Shown here piece by piece: positions 44,661-54,043 of a stretch of 64,000 bases of DNA. The notes beneath the pieces were generated by a model. The model did no database searches. It had not been told where the DNA came from and saw only the letters and a program-made list of their open reading frames with translations. Every line of letters starts with the position of its first letter. Positions within the stretch are counted from its first letter, which is position 1. The translations under genes and the position numbers were made by a program. Source of the stretch: Prevotellaceae bacterium (GTDB lineage: Bacteria > Bacteroidota > Bacteroidia > Bacteroidales > Bacteroidaceae); NCBI GenBank assembly GCA_015256945.1, contig JABZLB010000005.1, positions 45,992 through 109,991 on the forward strand, read 5' to 3'.

Positions 44661-45872
44661 TTAGTGGGTAGCTCTCCACCATGCACTCTTTGTTATTCCC
44701 CTTGTAACCACAGGGTTTGTGCTCGGATCAGAGATTGTTACACCTGAGTAACGTTTTACCTTAATATAACGTGGGCTATGAGAGTATATCAGCGAATATA
44801 AGCTGTCAGTATGGCTTGTAGCCTTAACAGCATCCTTAAGATCTTTATTGAAATCGCTTAAAAGTTCGTTATTTGTACATAGTCGTGTCACGTAGTCGCC
44901 CATATCATAAAATAACGTTGTATTGAATCCGTCCAAAACCTGTAAGCTGTCTCTTAAAGATGTTGTGAAAGTAAATTTCGAATTAATATATTTCATACGG
45001 GCTGCCAGCTTATCAAGTTTTCTGCAATCAATGACAGTCAATGCCCCAAAGGGGTAATCGTAGTTCTTATAAAAGGCATGAAATGCTTGCACGGCACCCT
45101 CGTAGTTGGGTGTTGGGCTTGCCAATAACTTCCACATACTTTGATAAGGCATGCCGATACTCATAACTTCTGATGTAGAAGCAATCAGAAAGTTTGTCAC
45201 ATTTCTTAGTTCATATGCTGTTTCTATGTTGGCCATGTAGCAATCATCAAACAGTATGAATTGCATCTTCATGCTGGTATTTGCAATGGCTTCTGCAATA
45301 GTTGAAATATTTGTAGCATATTGATTGTCTGACACACTGCCAAAAAAGCGTGTTGAAGGCAGTATTACCCGCCTCTTTGCATTAAATATATGCCTCTTTG
45401 CAGGGAAAGGATAGTTAGTCCAATCTTCCTTATATGTCCATCCGCTGCCGTGTCCGCTGACTATCATGGCATAGTTTAGTGCAGGTGCATAGCTTTTGGC
45501 ATCGTTTAAAATAGATGCTAATCCCGTAGCAGTAGTATAATTGTGACCGCCATATTTCTGGATATTTATATGCTGAACCTGCCCTTTATGGTATACCATT
45601 TCGTAGAGAGATGACGAGTCGGGCGATGTACTTAAGAATACAACTACCCGCCCGTTTGTTCCCTTGCTTTTTATAATTGCCCCCTCTATGCTATCCAGGT
45701 TGTCCTTGAATTCATATAACAGACCAGAGTCTGTGTTCGAACCTGTCCATGGCATGTAAATAATGGTAGTTTGTTTATTGATGTCATTCACATCAATCGT
45801 ATCACCATCATCACACGAAACCAATGAATAGCAGGCACAAAATGTGCATAGCAGATAGAGGAAATACTTCAT
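44661..45872 (-). CDS. Clostripain-like cysteine peptidase lipoprotein (family C11)
   Basis: 403 residues. The lipobox SLVSC puts a lipid on Cys20. The caspase-like C11 fold shows the catalytic pair His141 (SGHGSGW) and Cys211 (DDCYMANIE). Family members cleave after basic residues and are often processed by themselves. It starts only five bases after the valS stop, so it is probably co-transcribed with the tRNA synthetase, an odd pairing. Location is an outer or inner membrane surface. The protein target is unknown. Confidence 0.9.
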   Translation of the reverse strand: MKYFLYLLCTFCACYSLVSCDDGDTIDVNDINKQTTIIYMPWTGSNTDSGLLYEFKDNLDSIEGAIIKSKGTNGRVVVFLSTSPDSSSLYEMVYHKGQVQHINIQKYGGHNYTTATGLASILNDAKSYAPALNYAMIVSGHGSGWTYKEDWTNYPFPAKRHIFNAKRRVILPSTRFFGSVSDNQYATNISTIAEAIANTSMKMQFILFDDCYMANIETAYELRNVTNFLIASTSEVMSIGMPYQSMWKLLASPTPNYEGAVQAFHAFYKNYDYPFGALTVIDCRKLDKLAARMKYINSKFTFTTSLRDSLQVLDGFNTTLFYDMGDYVTRLCTNNELLSDFNKDLKDAVKATSHTDSLYSLIYSHSPRYIKVKRYSGVTISDPSTNPVVTRGITKSAWWRATH

Positions 45873-45877
45873 TCGGT

Positions 45878-48589
45878 TTACTTTTGTTTAGCTTTAAGTG
45901 CCTGGAGCGAATCCTTAAGCGCTGCAATTTTCTCTTCCGAGTCGTTTTGTTTCTTACGTTCACGTGCTATAACAGCTTCGGGAGCGTGTGCCACAAAGTT
46001 CTCATTGGCAAGCTTTTTCTTTATGCTTGTCAGGAAGCCTTCTAAGTGCAGAAGTTCCTTTTCTTGCTTTTCTATCTCAGCAGATATATCTATCAGGCTG
46101 CCGACAGGTACGGCAAACTCGTCCGTTCCCACCATAAAGGCAGAGGCATCTGCACTTTTTTCAGATACACTGTTGATAGCTTCCAGGTTCGCCATTTTCA
46201 TAATAATACAATTGAATGGCCTATAATGGTTTTCACCAATAACCAAGAGTTCCAGCTTTTCTTTTGGTGCAATATTTTTCTGGTTACGTACAGTTCGAAC
46301 GCCGGCTACGATACCTTTCACCTGTTCAATATCAAAACATAGCTTTTTATCGTCATTTGTCAGGGCGTCTACTTTCAAAACTGCAGTCATAATGCTCTCA
46401 CCGTCTTTGCGATCGTAGATATGTTGCCACAGCTCTTCAGTAATAAATGGCATAAACGGATGCAACATCTTCAATAAGGTATCAAAGAATCGTAGTGTCG
46501 CATCCATGGTTTTCTTGTCAATGGGCTGTGCTTCGCCGTTGACATAGGCCGGTTTTACCATTTCCAAATACCAGGCAGAGAACTCGTCCCAGAACAGACG
46601 GTATACCAACATTAAGGCTTCTGATATTCTGTAAGCCTTGAATTGGTCGTCTAATTGCTCATTTACCTCCTTTAATTTTGCTTCAAACCATTTTACGGCT
46701 ATTCTGCAATTCTCCGGCTGTTCTGTGTCACACACCTGCCATCCTTTAATTAAACGGAAGGCATTCCATATTTTATTGTTGAAGTTTCGTCCTTGTTCAC
46801 AAAGACTTTCATCAAATAAAATATCATTGCCGGCAGGGGCCGAGAGCATCATTCCCATTCTTACACCGTCGGCTCCATACTTTTCTATCAGTGCGATAGG
46901 GTCAGGAGAGTTGCCTAAGCTCTTGCTCATCTTCCTGCCTAACTTATCACGAACGATACCCGTAAAGTAAACATGCTTGAACGGCATCGCCTTACGGTAC
47001 TCGTATCCGGCCATAATCATTCGTGCCACCCAGAAGAAAATAATGTCAGGTCCTGTTACAAGGTCACTTGTTGGATAATAGTATTTTATCTCTTCGTTGT
47101 CAGGATCCAGTATGCCGTTAAACAGCGAGATAGGCCATAACCAGCTTGAAAACCACGTGTCGAGGCAGTCGCTTTCCTGCTCTAAGCCCGTAGCTGTTAT
47201 GCCTGGAGCCTTTTCTTGTGCCAGCTTTACGGCCTCTTCGGTTGTCTCTGCCACCACAAAGTCGGTTTTTCCTTCAGCTGTTTTGAAGTAATATGCCGGT
47301 ATACGGTGTCCCCACCATAACTGTCTGCTGATACACCAGTCCTTGATATTCTCCAGCCAGTGCCTGTATGTGTTCTTGTATTTCTTGGGATAAAACTCAA
47401 TGTCATCGTCCATAACGGGCGACAATGCAATGTCAGCAAAGTGCTGCATCTTTAAGAACCACTGTGTCGATAGCTTGGGTTCTATGGGGACATTCGTACG
47501 TTCGGAGAAGCCTACCTTATTGTTATAGTCTTCAATTTTTTCCATCAGCCCGTTATTTTGCAGGTCAATGGCAATTTGTTTACGCACATCCATGCGGTCT
47601 TGTCCGATGTACATGCCTGCAGCTTCCGATATGGTTCCGTTGTCGTTAAATATGTCAATGGTTTCCAGATGATGCTTAAGTCCCAGCATGTGGTCGTTAA
47701 TGTCGTGTGCAGGAGTTACTTTTAGGCATCCTGTTCCGAACTGAATGTCAACATAAGAGTCTTCAATCACGGGAATAACACGACCCACTCTCGGTACAAT
47801 TACGTGCAAACCCTGCAGCCATGTATTTTTAACGTCTTCGGGATTAATACACATAGCCGAGTCGCCCATGATGGTTTCGGGACGTGTTGTAGCCACAACC
47901 GCATAATATCCCCTGTCGTCTTTGTGCATGACGTTGCCCTCATCCTTGCGCGAAACTTTCGTCTGGTCTTCCGGAGCTACATAATATTTAAGGTAATAAA
48001 GCTTTGAATGTTCATCTTTGTAGATAACTTCTTCGTCCGATAGAGCCGTTTGAGCCTGCGGGTCCCAGTTTACCATCCTTACTCCCCGGTATATAAGGCC
48101 CTTGCGATAAAGGTCTACAAACACGTGAATTACGCTTTTTGAGCGTGTTTCATCCATTGTAAACGCCGTGCGATCCCAGTCGCATGAGCATCCCAATTTG
48201 CGCAATTGTTTCAGAATAATGCCTCCATGTTCGTGAGTCCAGTCCCACGCATGTGTAAGAAATTGCTCACGGGTAAGGTCGGTTTTCTTAATACCCTGCT
48301 GTGCAAGTCGGTTTACTACCTTTGCTTCTGTTGCAATAGAGGCATGGTCGGTACCCGGAACCCAGCAGGCATTCTTGCCTTCCATGCGTGCCCTTCTTAC
48401 CAAAATGTCCTGGATGGTGTTGTTAAGCATGTGGCCCATATGCAACACACCTGTTACGTTTGGAGGAGGAATGACGATGGTATATGGTTCGCGGCCATCG
48501 GGTTTTGAACTAAAAAGTTTGTTGTCGAGCCAGTATTGATACCATTTCGACTCTACCTCCCTGGGGTCATATTTACTTGCTAATTCCAT
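45878..48589 (-). CDS. valS: Valyl-tRNA synthetase
   Basis: 903 residues, full length. Charges tRNA(Val). Class I signatures are [16 protein letters not shown] (the HIGH motif is HMGH) and [10 protein letters not shown] (KMSKS). The editing domain lies between (TRPETIMGD), and a C-terminal coiled coil ([20 protein letters not shown]) binds the tRNA. It has its own promoter, divergent from mazG, and runs into the C11 peptidase gene. Confidence 0.98.
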   Translation of the reverse strand: MELASKYDPREVESKWYQYWLDNKLFSSKPDGREPYTIVIPPPNVTGVLHMGHMLNNTIQDILVRRARMEGKNACWVPGTDHASIATEAKVVNRLAQQGIKKTDLTREQFLTHAWDWTHEHGGIILKQLRKLGCSCDWDRTAFTMDETRSKSVIHVFVDLYRKGLIYRGVRMVNWDPQAQTALSDEEVIYKDEHSKLYYLKYYVAPEDQTKVSRKDEGNVMHKDDRGYYAVVATTRPETIMGDSAMCINPEDVKNTWLQGLHVIVPRVGRVIPVIEDSYVDIQFGTGCLKVTPAHDINDHMLGLKHHLETIDIFNDNGTISEAAGMYIGQDRMDVRKQIAIDLQNNGLMEKIEDYNNKVGFSERTNVPIEPKLSTQWFLKMQHFADIALSPVMDDDIEFYPKKYKNTYRHWLENIKDWCISRQLWWGHRIPAYYFKTAEGKTDFVVAETTEEAVKLAQEKAPGITATGLEQESDCLDTWFSSWLWPISLFNGILDPDNEEIKYYYPTSDLVTGPDIIFFWVARMIMAGYEYRKAMPFKHVYFTGIVRDKLGRKMSKSLGNSPDPIALIEKYGADGVRMGMMLSAPAGNDILFDESLCEQGRNFNNKIWNAFRLIKGWQVCDTEQPENCRIAVKWFEAKLKEVNEQLDDQFKAYRISEALMLVYRLFWDEFSAWYLEMVKPAYVNGEAQPIDKKTMDATLRFFDTLLKMLHPFMPFITEELWQHIYDRKDGESIMTAVLKVDALTNDDKKLCFDIEQVKGIVAGVRTVRNQKNIAPKEKLELLVIGENHYRPFNCIIMKMANLEAINSVSEKSADASAFMVGTDEFAVPVGSLIDISAEIEKQEKELLHLEGFLTSIKKKLANENFVAHAPEAVIARERKKQNDSEEKIAALKDSLQALKAKQK

Positions 48590-48629
48590 TTATTCTGTCT
48601 TTTGTATCCTAATCTATATATATATTGTG

Positions 48630-48637
48630 CAAAATTA
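48630..48637 (-). promoter_or_regulatory. -7 box of valS
   Basis: Reads TAATTTTG on the minus strand, exact match, 41 bases before the start. Confidence 0.5.
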
Positions 48638-48659
48638 CTACTTTTAAGCCTAAATACAT

Positions 48660-48667
48660 TAACTTTG
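48660..48667 (+). promoter_or_regulatory. -7 box of mazG
   Basis: TAACTTTG, exact match, 21 bases before the start at 48688. Divergent from valS. Confidence 0.55.
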
Positions 48668-48687
48668 CAACAAAAAGATTTACGGCT

Positions 48688-49584
48688 ATGCACAGCAGAG
48701 AAGAGAAAATAAAAGCGTTTGAACGGTTGCTGGATGTTCAGGAACGATTGCGCAAAGAGTGTCCATGGGACAGCAAGCAGACCTTTGAAAGCTTACGTCC
48801 AAACACTATCGAAGAGACGTTTGAGCTTTGCGATGCCTTAATGAACGACGACCGTCGTAATATTTGTAAAGAGCTGGGTGACGTCATGGAACATGTGGTT
48901 TTATACAGTATTCTGGGCGAGGAAACAGGCGATTTCGATATTGCCGACGTTTGCAACAAGCAGTCGGACAAGCTGATGTTCCGTCACGATTTTATTAATT
49001 GGAACGAGAATGGCAGCTGGACGGTTGCCGACCCGGCCTTATACATTAATGCCGAAGGGAGGGTAGAGTATAGGGAAACTGAAGAAAACGCATCCCAACA
49101 TCAGGCTTTCACCGCTTCTCCAACAACAGCCACCCAGGTTGAAAGCACCTGGGAGCAGCGTAAACAAAAGGAAAAAGACGGTAACGAAACGGTGTTGAGC
49201 GGTGTGCCTGCCTCCCTTCCCTCGCTTATAAAAGCCTATCGTATACAAGACAAAGCGCGCAATGTAGGTTTCGACTGGCGCAAAAAGGAGGATGTATGGG
49301 ACAAGGTTCGCGAAGAGTTAAGCGAATTGGAAACTGAGCTGAAGAGCGAGGATACCGGACGTTCTACACGCGAACTGGGCGACTTCCTGTTCAGTATTAT
49401 CAACGCTGCACGCCTTTACCACCTTGATCCTGACAATGCTTTAGAGCACACAAACCAAAAATTTATAGCCCGTTTTGGTTATATTGAAGCACAAGCCAGG
49501 GCTATGCACAAAGATATAAAAGAGCTGACGCTTGAAGAAATGGACCAGTTATGGAACGAAGCTAAGCAAAACGAAAACCAGTAA
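48688..49584 (+). CDS. mazG: Nucleoside triphosphate pyrophosphohydrolase MazG
   Basis: 298 residues from 48688, where the family N-terminus begins (REEKIKAFERLLDVQERLRK). Cleaves (d)NTPs to monophosphates and lowers alarmone and oxidised-nucleotide levels. Two MazG domains are present, each with the metal-binding EExxE ... ExxD pattern: the first near IEETFELCDAL and ELGDVMEHV, the second near VREELSELETEL and ELGDFLFSI. Between them (about residues 105-152) is a 30-40-residue Thr/Ala/Gln/Glu-rich insertion not present in standard MazG of about 263 residues. The next gene starts four bases later. Confidence 0.93.
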   Translation: MHSREEKIKAFERLLDVQERLRKECPWDSKQTFESLRPNTIEETFELCDALMNDDRRNICKELGDVMEHVVLYSILGEETGDFDIADVCNKQSDKLMFRHDFINWNENGSWTVADPALYINAEGRVEYRETEENASQHQAFTASPTTATQVESTWEQRKQKEKDGNETVLSGVPASLPSLIKAYRIQDKARNVGFDWRKKEDVWDKVREELSELETELKSEDTGRSTRELGDFLFSIINAARLYHLDPDNALEHTNQKFIARFGYIEAQARAMHKDIKELTLEEMDQLWNEAKQNENQ

Positions 49585-49588
49585 AAAT

Positions 49589-50158
49589 ATGAAAAAGATT
49601 GTTCTTGTGGTTTTACCACTATTCGTAATTGCCTGTTTAATGGCGGGTTGTAAGGATAAAGCCAGAGGCGTTGCAGGCAATGGCATTGACAGTATCGCTG
49701 CTGGCAGCCAGGTTACCGATTCTACTTTATATGGTGTTTGCGGAGAAAGCACGGGCATGCACACCCTTGAGCTTATTACTGATGCAGGCGACAGTATGCA
49801 GTTTGTGCTGAACGAAGACGAGAATGGTGACGTAAACGTTGTGGGTGGGTTGCTGGCAGGCGACCGTCTTGCCGTTGTCGAAGGCCCTGGAACTGATGGC
49901 GAAAGGGTTGCAGAAAAGGTAATTAACCTAACTACTTTACTGGGCAAATGGACCAGCCTTGACAAGAATTTTGAGATACAGGAGGATGGAACGGTTAAAT
50001 CAACAGTGCAGGCTGAGCAGAACCCATGGACAAACTGGAGGATTGTTAACGGCCGTCTGGTATTGAATCGTGATACATTTGATATTGACAATCTGGGCAG
50101 CGACTCGCTCTATCTTGAAAATAAGAATGGTATTTTTGTGTATAAGCGCGCTAAATAA
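49589..50158 (+). CDS. Lipocalin-like lipoprotein
   Basis: 189 residues. Lipoprotein signal with Cys21 after LMAG. The mature protein has a small strand domain near residues 40-110 and a C-terminal lipocalin-like half that opens with LLGKWTSLDKNFEIQEDGT and ends VYKRAK. It is co-transcribed with mazG (four-base gap), without an obvious functional link. Bacteroidetes have many such lipoproteins of unknown ligand. No family-specific motif further narrows it. Confidence 0.75.
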   Translation: MKKIVLVVLPLFVIACLMAGCKDKARGVAGNGIDSIAAGSQVTDSTLYGVCGESTGMHTLELITDAGDSMQFVLNEDENGDVNVVGGLLAGDRLAVVEGPGTDGERVAEKVINLTTLLGKWTSLDKNFEIQEDGTVKSTVQAEQNPWTNWRIVNGRLVLNRDTFDIDNLGSDSLYLENKNGIFVYKRAK

Positions 50159-50190
50159 CCTGCGTTTATCATATCGCTTTATTTCAGTTT

Positions 50191-51114
50191 GTGGAACCGT
50201 TTAACGTTCATATTCTGGGGTGTGGCAGTGCTCTGCCCACAACCCGCCACTATGCTTCGTCCCAGGTTGTTGAGATGAGGGGAAAGTTTTTCATGGTCGA
50301 CTGTGGTGAAGGCACGCAAATTCAGCTACGCCGTTCGCGCATAGGCTTTACCAAAATACAGGCCATTTTTATATCACATTTACATGGCGATCACTGCTTT
50401 GGGCTGATGGGACTTATCTCTACTTTTGGTATGCTGGGCCGTACAGGTGCACTTCATGTGTATGCGCCGGCCCAATTAGGCCCACTGCTCGATGCACAGA
50501 TGAAACTTTTCTGCACAGGATTAGAATATGAGGTGGTGTTTCATGCCGTAGATACTGCCCGTAACCAAATTGTTTACGAAGACCGGAGCCTTACGGTTTC
50601 AACCATTCCGCTCGACCATCGCATTGACTGCTGTGGCTATTTGTTTCGCGAAAAGCCTACGCTTCCGCACATACGCCGCGACATGATTGATTGTTATGAT
50701 ATTCCCCTTAGCCAGATTAACAATATAAAAAACGGAGCCGACTGGGTTACTTCTGACGGCGAAACCATATCCAACAGCCTCCTTACTACCCCTTCTGTGC
50801 CGCCAAGGGCGTATGCTTATTGCAGTGATACGCGCTATATGCCGTCGCTGGCTGAACAGATAAAAGGCGTTGACGTGCTATATCATGAGGCTACTTATGA
50901 CAGCAGCTGCGAAGCGCGTGCCCGGCTTTATTACCATTCGACGGCAGCACAGGCAGCACAGGTAGCGCGTGATGCGGTTGTGGGAAAGCTTGTTTTGGGC
51001 CATTTTAGTGCCCGGTATGATAACGAAAGCTGTCTTTTGCAGGAAGCCCAGGCCATATTTCCCAATAGCCTGCTGGCTGGTGAAGGTCTGGTAGTAAACG
51101 TTCAGAAACCATAG
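50191..51114 (+). CDS. rnz: Ribonuclease Z
   Basis: 307 residues. Removes the 3' trailer of tRNA precursors. The start is GTG at 50191, 32 bases after the previous stop. The metallo-beta-lactamase zinc motif HLHGDH is at 63-68, with other ligands in DTRYMPS (Asp) and VLGHFSARYD (His). The exosite arm that clamps tRNA is the region near TFGMLGRTGALHVYAP and the following helix. Probably in the mazG transcript. Confidence 0.95.
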   Translation: MEPFNVHILGCGSALPTTRHYASSQVVEMRGKFFMVDCGEGTQIQLRRSRIGFTKIQAIFISHLHGDHCFGLMGLISTFGMLGRTGALHVYAPAQLGPLLDAQMKLFCTGLEYEVVFHAVDTARNQIVYEDRSLTVSTIPLDHRIDCCGYLFREKPTLPHIRRDMIDCYDIPLSQINNIKNGADWVTSDGETISNSLLTTPSVPPRAYAYCSDTRYMPSLAEQIKGVDVLYHEATYDSSCEARARLYYHSTAAQAAQVARDAVVGKLVLGHFSARYDNESCLLQEAQAIFPNSLLAGEGLVVNVQKP

Positions 51115-51229
51115 AGGTGTTACAATAGTTTCCTGATTATCTGTACATTACATTTATTCGCTGTAAGCTTTACAGGCTTTTCCTGATGGGCCAGGCCTGT
51201 TTTGTTTCGTGGATTGCGTTATTTTTGTC

Positions 51230-51330
51230 ATCGTCTGACGGCCGTCATCAGCGCGTACGGCGGCCGTCGAACAATGTGTATGACGACCGCCAGCAGCGTT
51301 GTTGACGGTTGTCATACAATGAACATTATG
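51230..51330. repeat. Dispersed two-hairpin palindromic element, copy 5
   Basis: Follows rnz. First hairpin about 51234-51272 centred on GCGCGTACGG, second about 51278-51317 (GTATGACGACCGCCAGCAG with CGTTGTTGACGGTTGTCATAC). GACGGCCGTC is at 51237-51246. The spacer AACAATGTGT and the tail AATGAACATTATGCAGTAAAC match copy 3. Otherwise the 403-base gap holds only the promoter at 51456-51486. Confidence 0.85.
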
Positions 51331-51455
51331 CAGTAAACAGGTGACCTGAATGTCGGAATGACATTTACTTTACATGCTTTAGGAAGAATGATTATGCAAT
51401 AAACGGTTTAAAAATTAAATTATCTTAAAAGCACAATTTTCTGTGAGATACAAAA

Positions 51456-51486
51456 TTGTATTTCCATTAGAAAATAATTATATTTG
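51456..51486 (+). promoter_or_regulatory. Promoter of the small tail-like protein and L,D-transpeptidase
   Basis: TTG at 51456-51458, 20 bases, then TATATTTG at 51479-51486. The start codon at 51518 is 32 bases downstream; it rules out a longer reading frame that begins before the promoter. Confidence 0.65.
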
Positions 51487-51517
51487 CAAACACATCCCAT
51501 TTAAAGATAATACGCGT

Positions 51518-51826
51518 ATGGCAAAACATATACTTTCTATTCTTTTTCTTGCAGTTTTACTATTGTTCCCTGCCCGTAAGGTAGGAGCAATGCCGGCGGT
51601 AGAGCTTGTTGAAGCCGACTTTTTACCGGTTAATATCACTGTGAACGGCTCTGCGTTGCGTGTAACTGGTGCTGCCGGGCTTGCATTATATGTGTATAAT
51701 GTAACTGGAGTGAGGGTAATGTCACTAAAGGTTGACGGCACCGATAAAACGTATAGCTTGAATCTTCCTCAGGGTTGCTACATTGTTAAAGTAGGCGATG
51801 TTGTGAGAAAGATTTCGATAAGATAA
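51518..51826 (+). CDS. Short exported protein resembling a stand-alone type IX secretion tail
   Basis: 102 residues. Signal peptide about 1-24 (ILSILFLAVLLLFPARKVGA), a linker of about 25 residues, then about 50 residues with the strand pattern of type IX secretion C-terminal tails: LRVTGAAGLALYVYNVTG, then LNLPQGCYIVKVGDVVRKIS. In other proteins this tail follows a large cargo; here there is almost none. It ends 18 bases before the L,D-transpeptidase gene in the same transcript. The similarity is by eye and the function is unknown. Confidence 0.65.
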   Translation: MAKHILSILFLAVLLLFPARKVGAMPAVELVEADFLPVNITVNGSALRVTGAAGLALYVYNVTGVRVMSLKVDGTDKTYSLNLPQGCYIVKVGDVVRKISIR

Positions 51827-51844
51827 GGATAAGGTTTCAGCAGG

Positions 51845-53416
51845 TTGAAACATTTTTGTTCTATTTTCTTATTTTGTGTGTTGGCATGGCTGGTACAGTC
51901 ATGCCATAAAGAGGTTGTAAATCCCAATGAACATTTGTCGTTGGCCGAATACGACTCGTTAAATTCTTCGGCATATAAGCTCGATTCGCATAAGATATGG
52001 CGTGAAATAAGACGCCAGATGGAAGCCGATTCTGACACTTTATTGCCCGATTATCGGGTTCGTAATTATTATTTGAAGCGTAATCAGCTGGTATGGATTG
52101 ACCGTAAGGGTATTGATTATCGCGCTGACAGTCTGCTCATGGCGTTGCGCAAGGTAGAGCAAATGGGGTTTAATCTGCAGCGTTTTCGTTTTTTTCAAAT
52201 TGAGGCTGACCTGAAACGTATGCGACTTTTGGACTTTGATGATAATAAGAATACGATTAACAGGGTAGTCGGTCGCCTCGAATATAACCTGACAAAAGCC
52301 TATCTGAGGTTTGCAACAGGCCAGCGGTTCGGATTTGTTAACCCAGCTTTCCTGCTTAATCATCATGATATACATAAGTCTGATTCGGTACAAACCAGTT
52401 ACCAAACGCTTTATGCGCAACGCGGACAACGGCCGGGTGACCGTTTCTTCAAATGGGCTTTGCATATGGTTCATGTTGACAGTATAGGATGGTTTCTTCG
52501 TCAAATAGAACCCCATGGGGCGTATTACCGCAGGTTTCTGCATCTTCTGAACAGCGATTCTGTATCGTTATATGGCCGTAAATTGGTGCTGGTTAATCTG
52601 GAACGAAGTCGTTGGCGGTTAGACAATATGGCGGGAACGCAGGAAAAATATGTTGTTGTCAATATACCATCATTTCAGCTTCAGGCCATTCATGCGGGCC
52701 AGGTGCTGGCGATGCGCATCGGTTGCGGTTCGCTTGAAACCAAGACACCTCTGCTCAGGAGCGCTATAAAGCGGATGGATATAAATCCGCAGTGGATACT
52801 TCCACGAAGTATTATCAAAAAAACTATTCTGCCACGTGTAGGTAATGTGAGCTATTTCAGGTCGCATCGATACTTTGTTCGTGAACGTAAAACAGGTAAA
52901 ATAATACGCTGGGAAAGCGTTACTCCGGGCATGATAGAGAGTAGTAACTACCTTGTTATTCAGGAAGGTGGCGAAGGTAATGCACTGGGGCGTATTGTTT
53001 TTCGCTTTGATAACGGCCTGTCTATTTATTTACATGACACCTCTTCTAAAGAAGTGTTCTCGAAAATTGACCGTGGTGTGAGTCACGGTTGCGTGCGCGT
53101 GCAATACCCTTACGAGCTTGCTGCCTTTCTTTTGGGTAATAATAATTCTGAAATACTGGAGCGTATTCGTTACTCAATGGCAGCAGACGTGTCGTCATTA
53201 GGCAAACGACGCTCAGAGCTTACGCCCGAACAGCAGGCGAGTGCCGACACGTTGAACAGACGAATGCTCATAGGAAGCGCAAAGGTTACACCGGCGATTC
53301 CGCTGTTTATTGTTTATTATACGCTGTTTCCCGACCGTAACGGCAGCATCGTTCGCTATGAAGATGTGTATGGATATGACGAACTGGTTTACAGAGTATT
53401 GCGTAATTATCTATAA
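51845..53416 (+). CDS. L,D-transpeptidase lipoprotein (YkuD/YcbB-like)
   Basis: 523 residues, with TTG as the start codon (no in-frame ATG fits the lipoprotein signal; Cys20 follows LVQS). Forms or edits 3,3 cross-links in peptidoglycan, or attaches proteins to it. The large N-terminal region (about 25-270) resembles the scaffold and peptidoglycan-binding part of YcbB-type enzymes; the YkuD domain (about 270-450) begins VVNIPSFQLQAIHAG and contains the catalytic SHGCVRV (His414, Cys416). The C-terminal tail has FIVYYTLFPDRNG. It shares an operon with the small tail-like protein. Confidence 0.92.
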   Translation: MKHFCSIFLFCVLAWLVQSCHKEVVNPNEHLSLAEYDSLNSSAYKLDSHKIWREIRRQMEADSDTLLPDYRVRNYYLKRNQLVWIDRKGIDYRADSLLMALRKVEQMGFNLQRFRFFQIEADLKRMRLLDFDDNKNTINRVVGRLEYNLTKAYLRFATGQRFGFVNPAFLLNHHDIHKSDSVQTSYQTLYAQRGQRPGDRFFKWALHMVHVDSIGWFLRQIEPHGAYYRRFLHLLNSDSVSLYGRKLVLVNLERSRWRLDNMAGTQEKYVVVNIPSFQLQAIHAGQVLAMRIGCGSLETKTPLLRSAIKRMDINPQWILPRSIIKKTILPRVGNVSYFRSHRYFVRERKTGKIIRWESVTPGMIESSNYLVIQEGGEGNALGRIVFRFDNGLSIYLHDTSSKEVFSKIDRGVSHGCVRVQYPYELAAFLLGNNNSEILERIRYSMAADVSSLGKRRSELTPEQQASADTLNRRMLIGSAKVTPAIPLFIVYYTLFPDRNGSIVRYEDVYGYDELVYRVLRNYL

Positions 53417-53420
53417 AAAA

Positions 53421-53449
53421 GAGGGAATTTTCATCATGAAAATTCCCTC
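53421..53449. terminator. Terminator between the L,D-transpeptidase and NlpE-like genes
   Basis: A perfect 13-bp stem, GAGGGAATTTTCA (53421-53433) with TGAAAATTCCCTC (53437-53449), three-base loop, preceded by six A (T run on the minus strand). Between convergent genes. Confidence 0.75.
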
Positions 53450-53494
53450 AGAGTCATGTTTCTCGGCTGTTTTTTTGTAAAGCCAACAGCGCTT

Positions 53495-53935
53495 TTATTT
53501 TTTCTTTAAATCGTAGTTGAGCTTGCTTTCAGCTTCTTTGAAGTTGCCATCAACCATGCGAAGCGTGTTGTCATCAACCTTTTTGAAGATGATGTCGCCA
53601 GCACCGTCAGTAGCTTTCAACTTATAGAACTCAGCCTTTTTGCCGTCAACGTCCTTTTCTACCACCTCCATTTTGCCGTTATTCTGGAATGTTTTCTTCT
53701 CGCCTTCCTTGCCAACGGTATAGGTATTCGTCATACGGTATCCATGAGTAGAATCGTTTGCAATGGCCAGTTCGTAACTAATGGCAGGACCATCTGCCGC
53801 AGGAATCTCTCCTGCATATACAGTAGAGTCGGTTGTTACACTGTCGGTTGCTTGTGTTTTTGCAACATTCTGCCCCTTATTGCCACATGCAACAAATACG
53901 AGAGGCATGGCTAATAAACATAATTTTGTTTTCAT
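53495..53935 (-). CDS. NlpE-like lipoprotein without the CxxC motif
   Basis: 146 residues. Lipoprotein signal with Cys17 (VFVAC). The mature part resembles the N-terminal NlpE barrel: YAGEIPAADGPAISYELAI, then TNTYTVG and FKKVDDNTLRMVDGNFKEA. The family's usual metal-related Cys-x-x-Cys, next to the phrase (L/I)PCADC, is absent: the same place reads IPAADG. NlpE proteins sense surface or copper stress, but this one has no Cys outside the anchor. Single gene, facing the L,D-transpeptidase. Confidence 0.78.
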   Translation of the reverse strand: MKTKLCLLAMPLVFVACGNKGQNVAKTQATDSVTTDSTVYAGEIPAADGPAISYELAIANDSTHGYRMTNTYTVGKEGEKKTFQNNGKMEVVEKDVDGKKAEFYKLKATDGAGDIIFKKVDDNTLRMVDGNFKEAESKLNYDLKKK

Positions 53936-54043
53936 TGTTTTTCCATTTAATGGTTTAATTTGGCTATATAACGAATAACCCTGTTGCTTTGTTTCAGCAG
54001 AGGCGGCAAAAAAACGTTAAATTTATATTACTATTTTGCTGTT

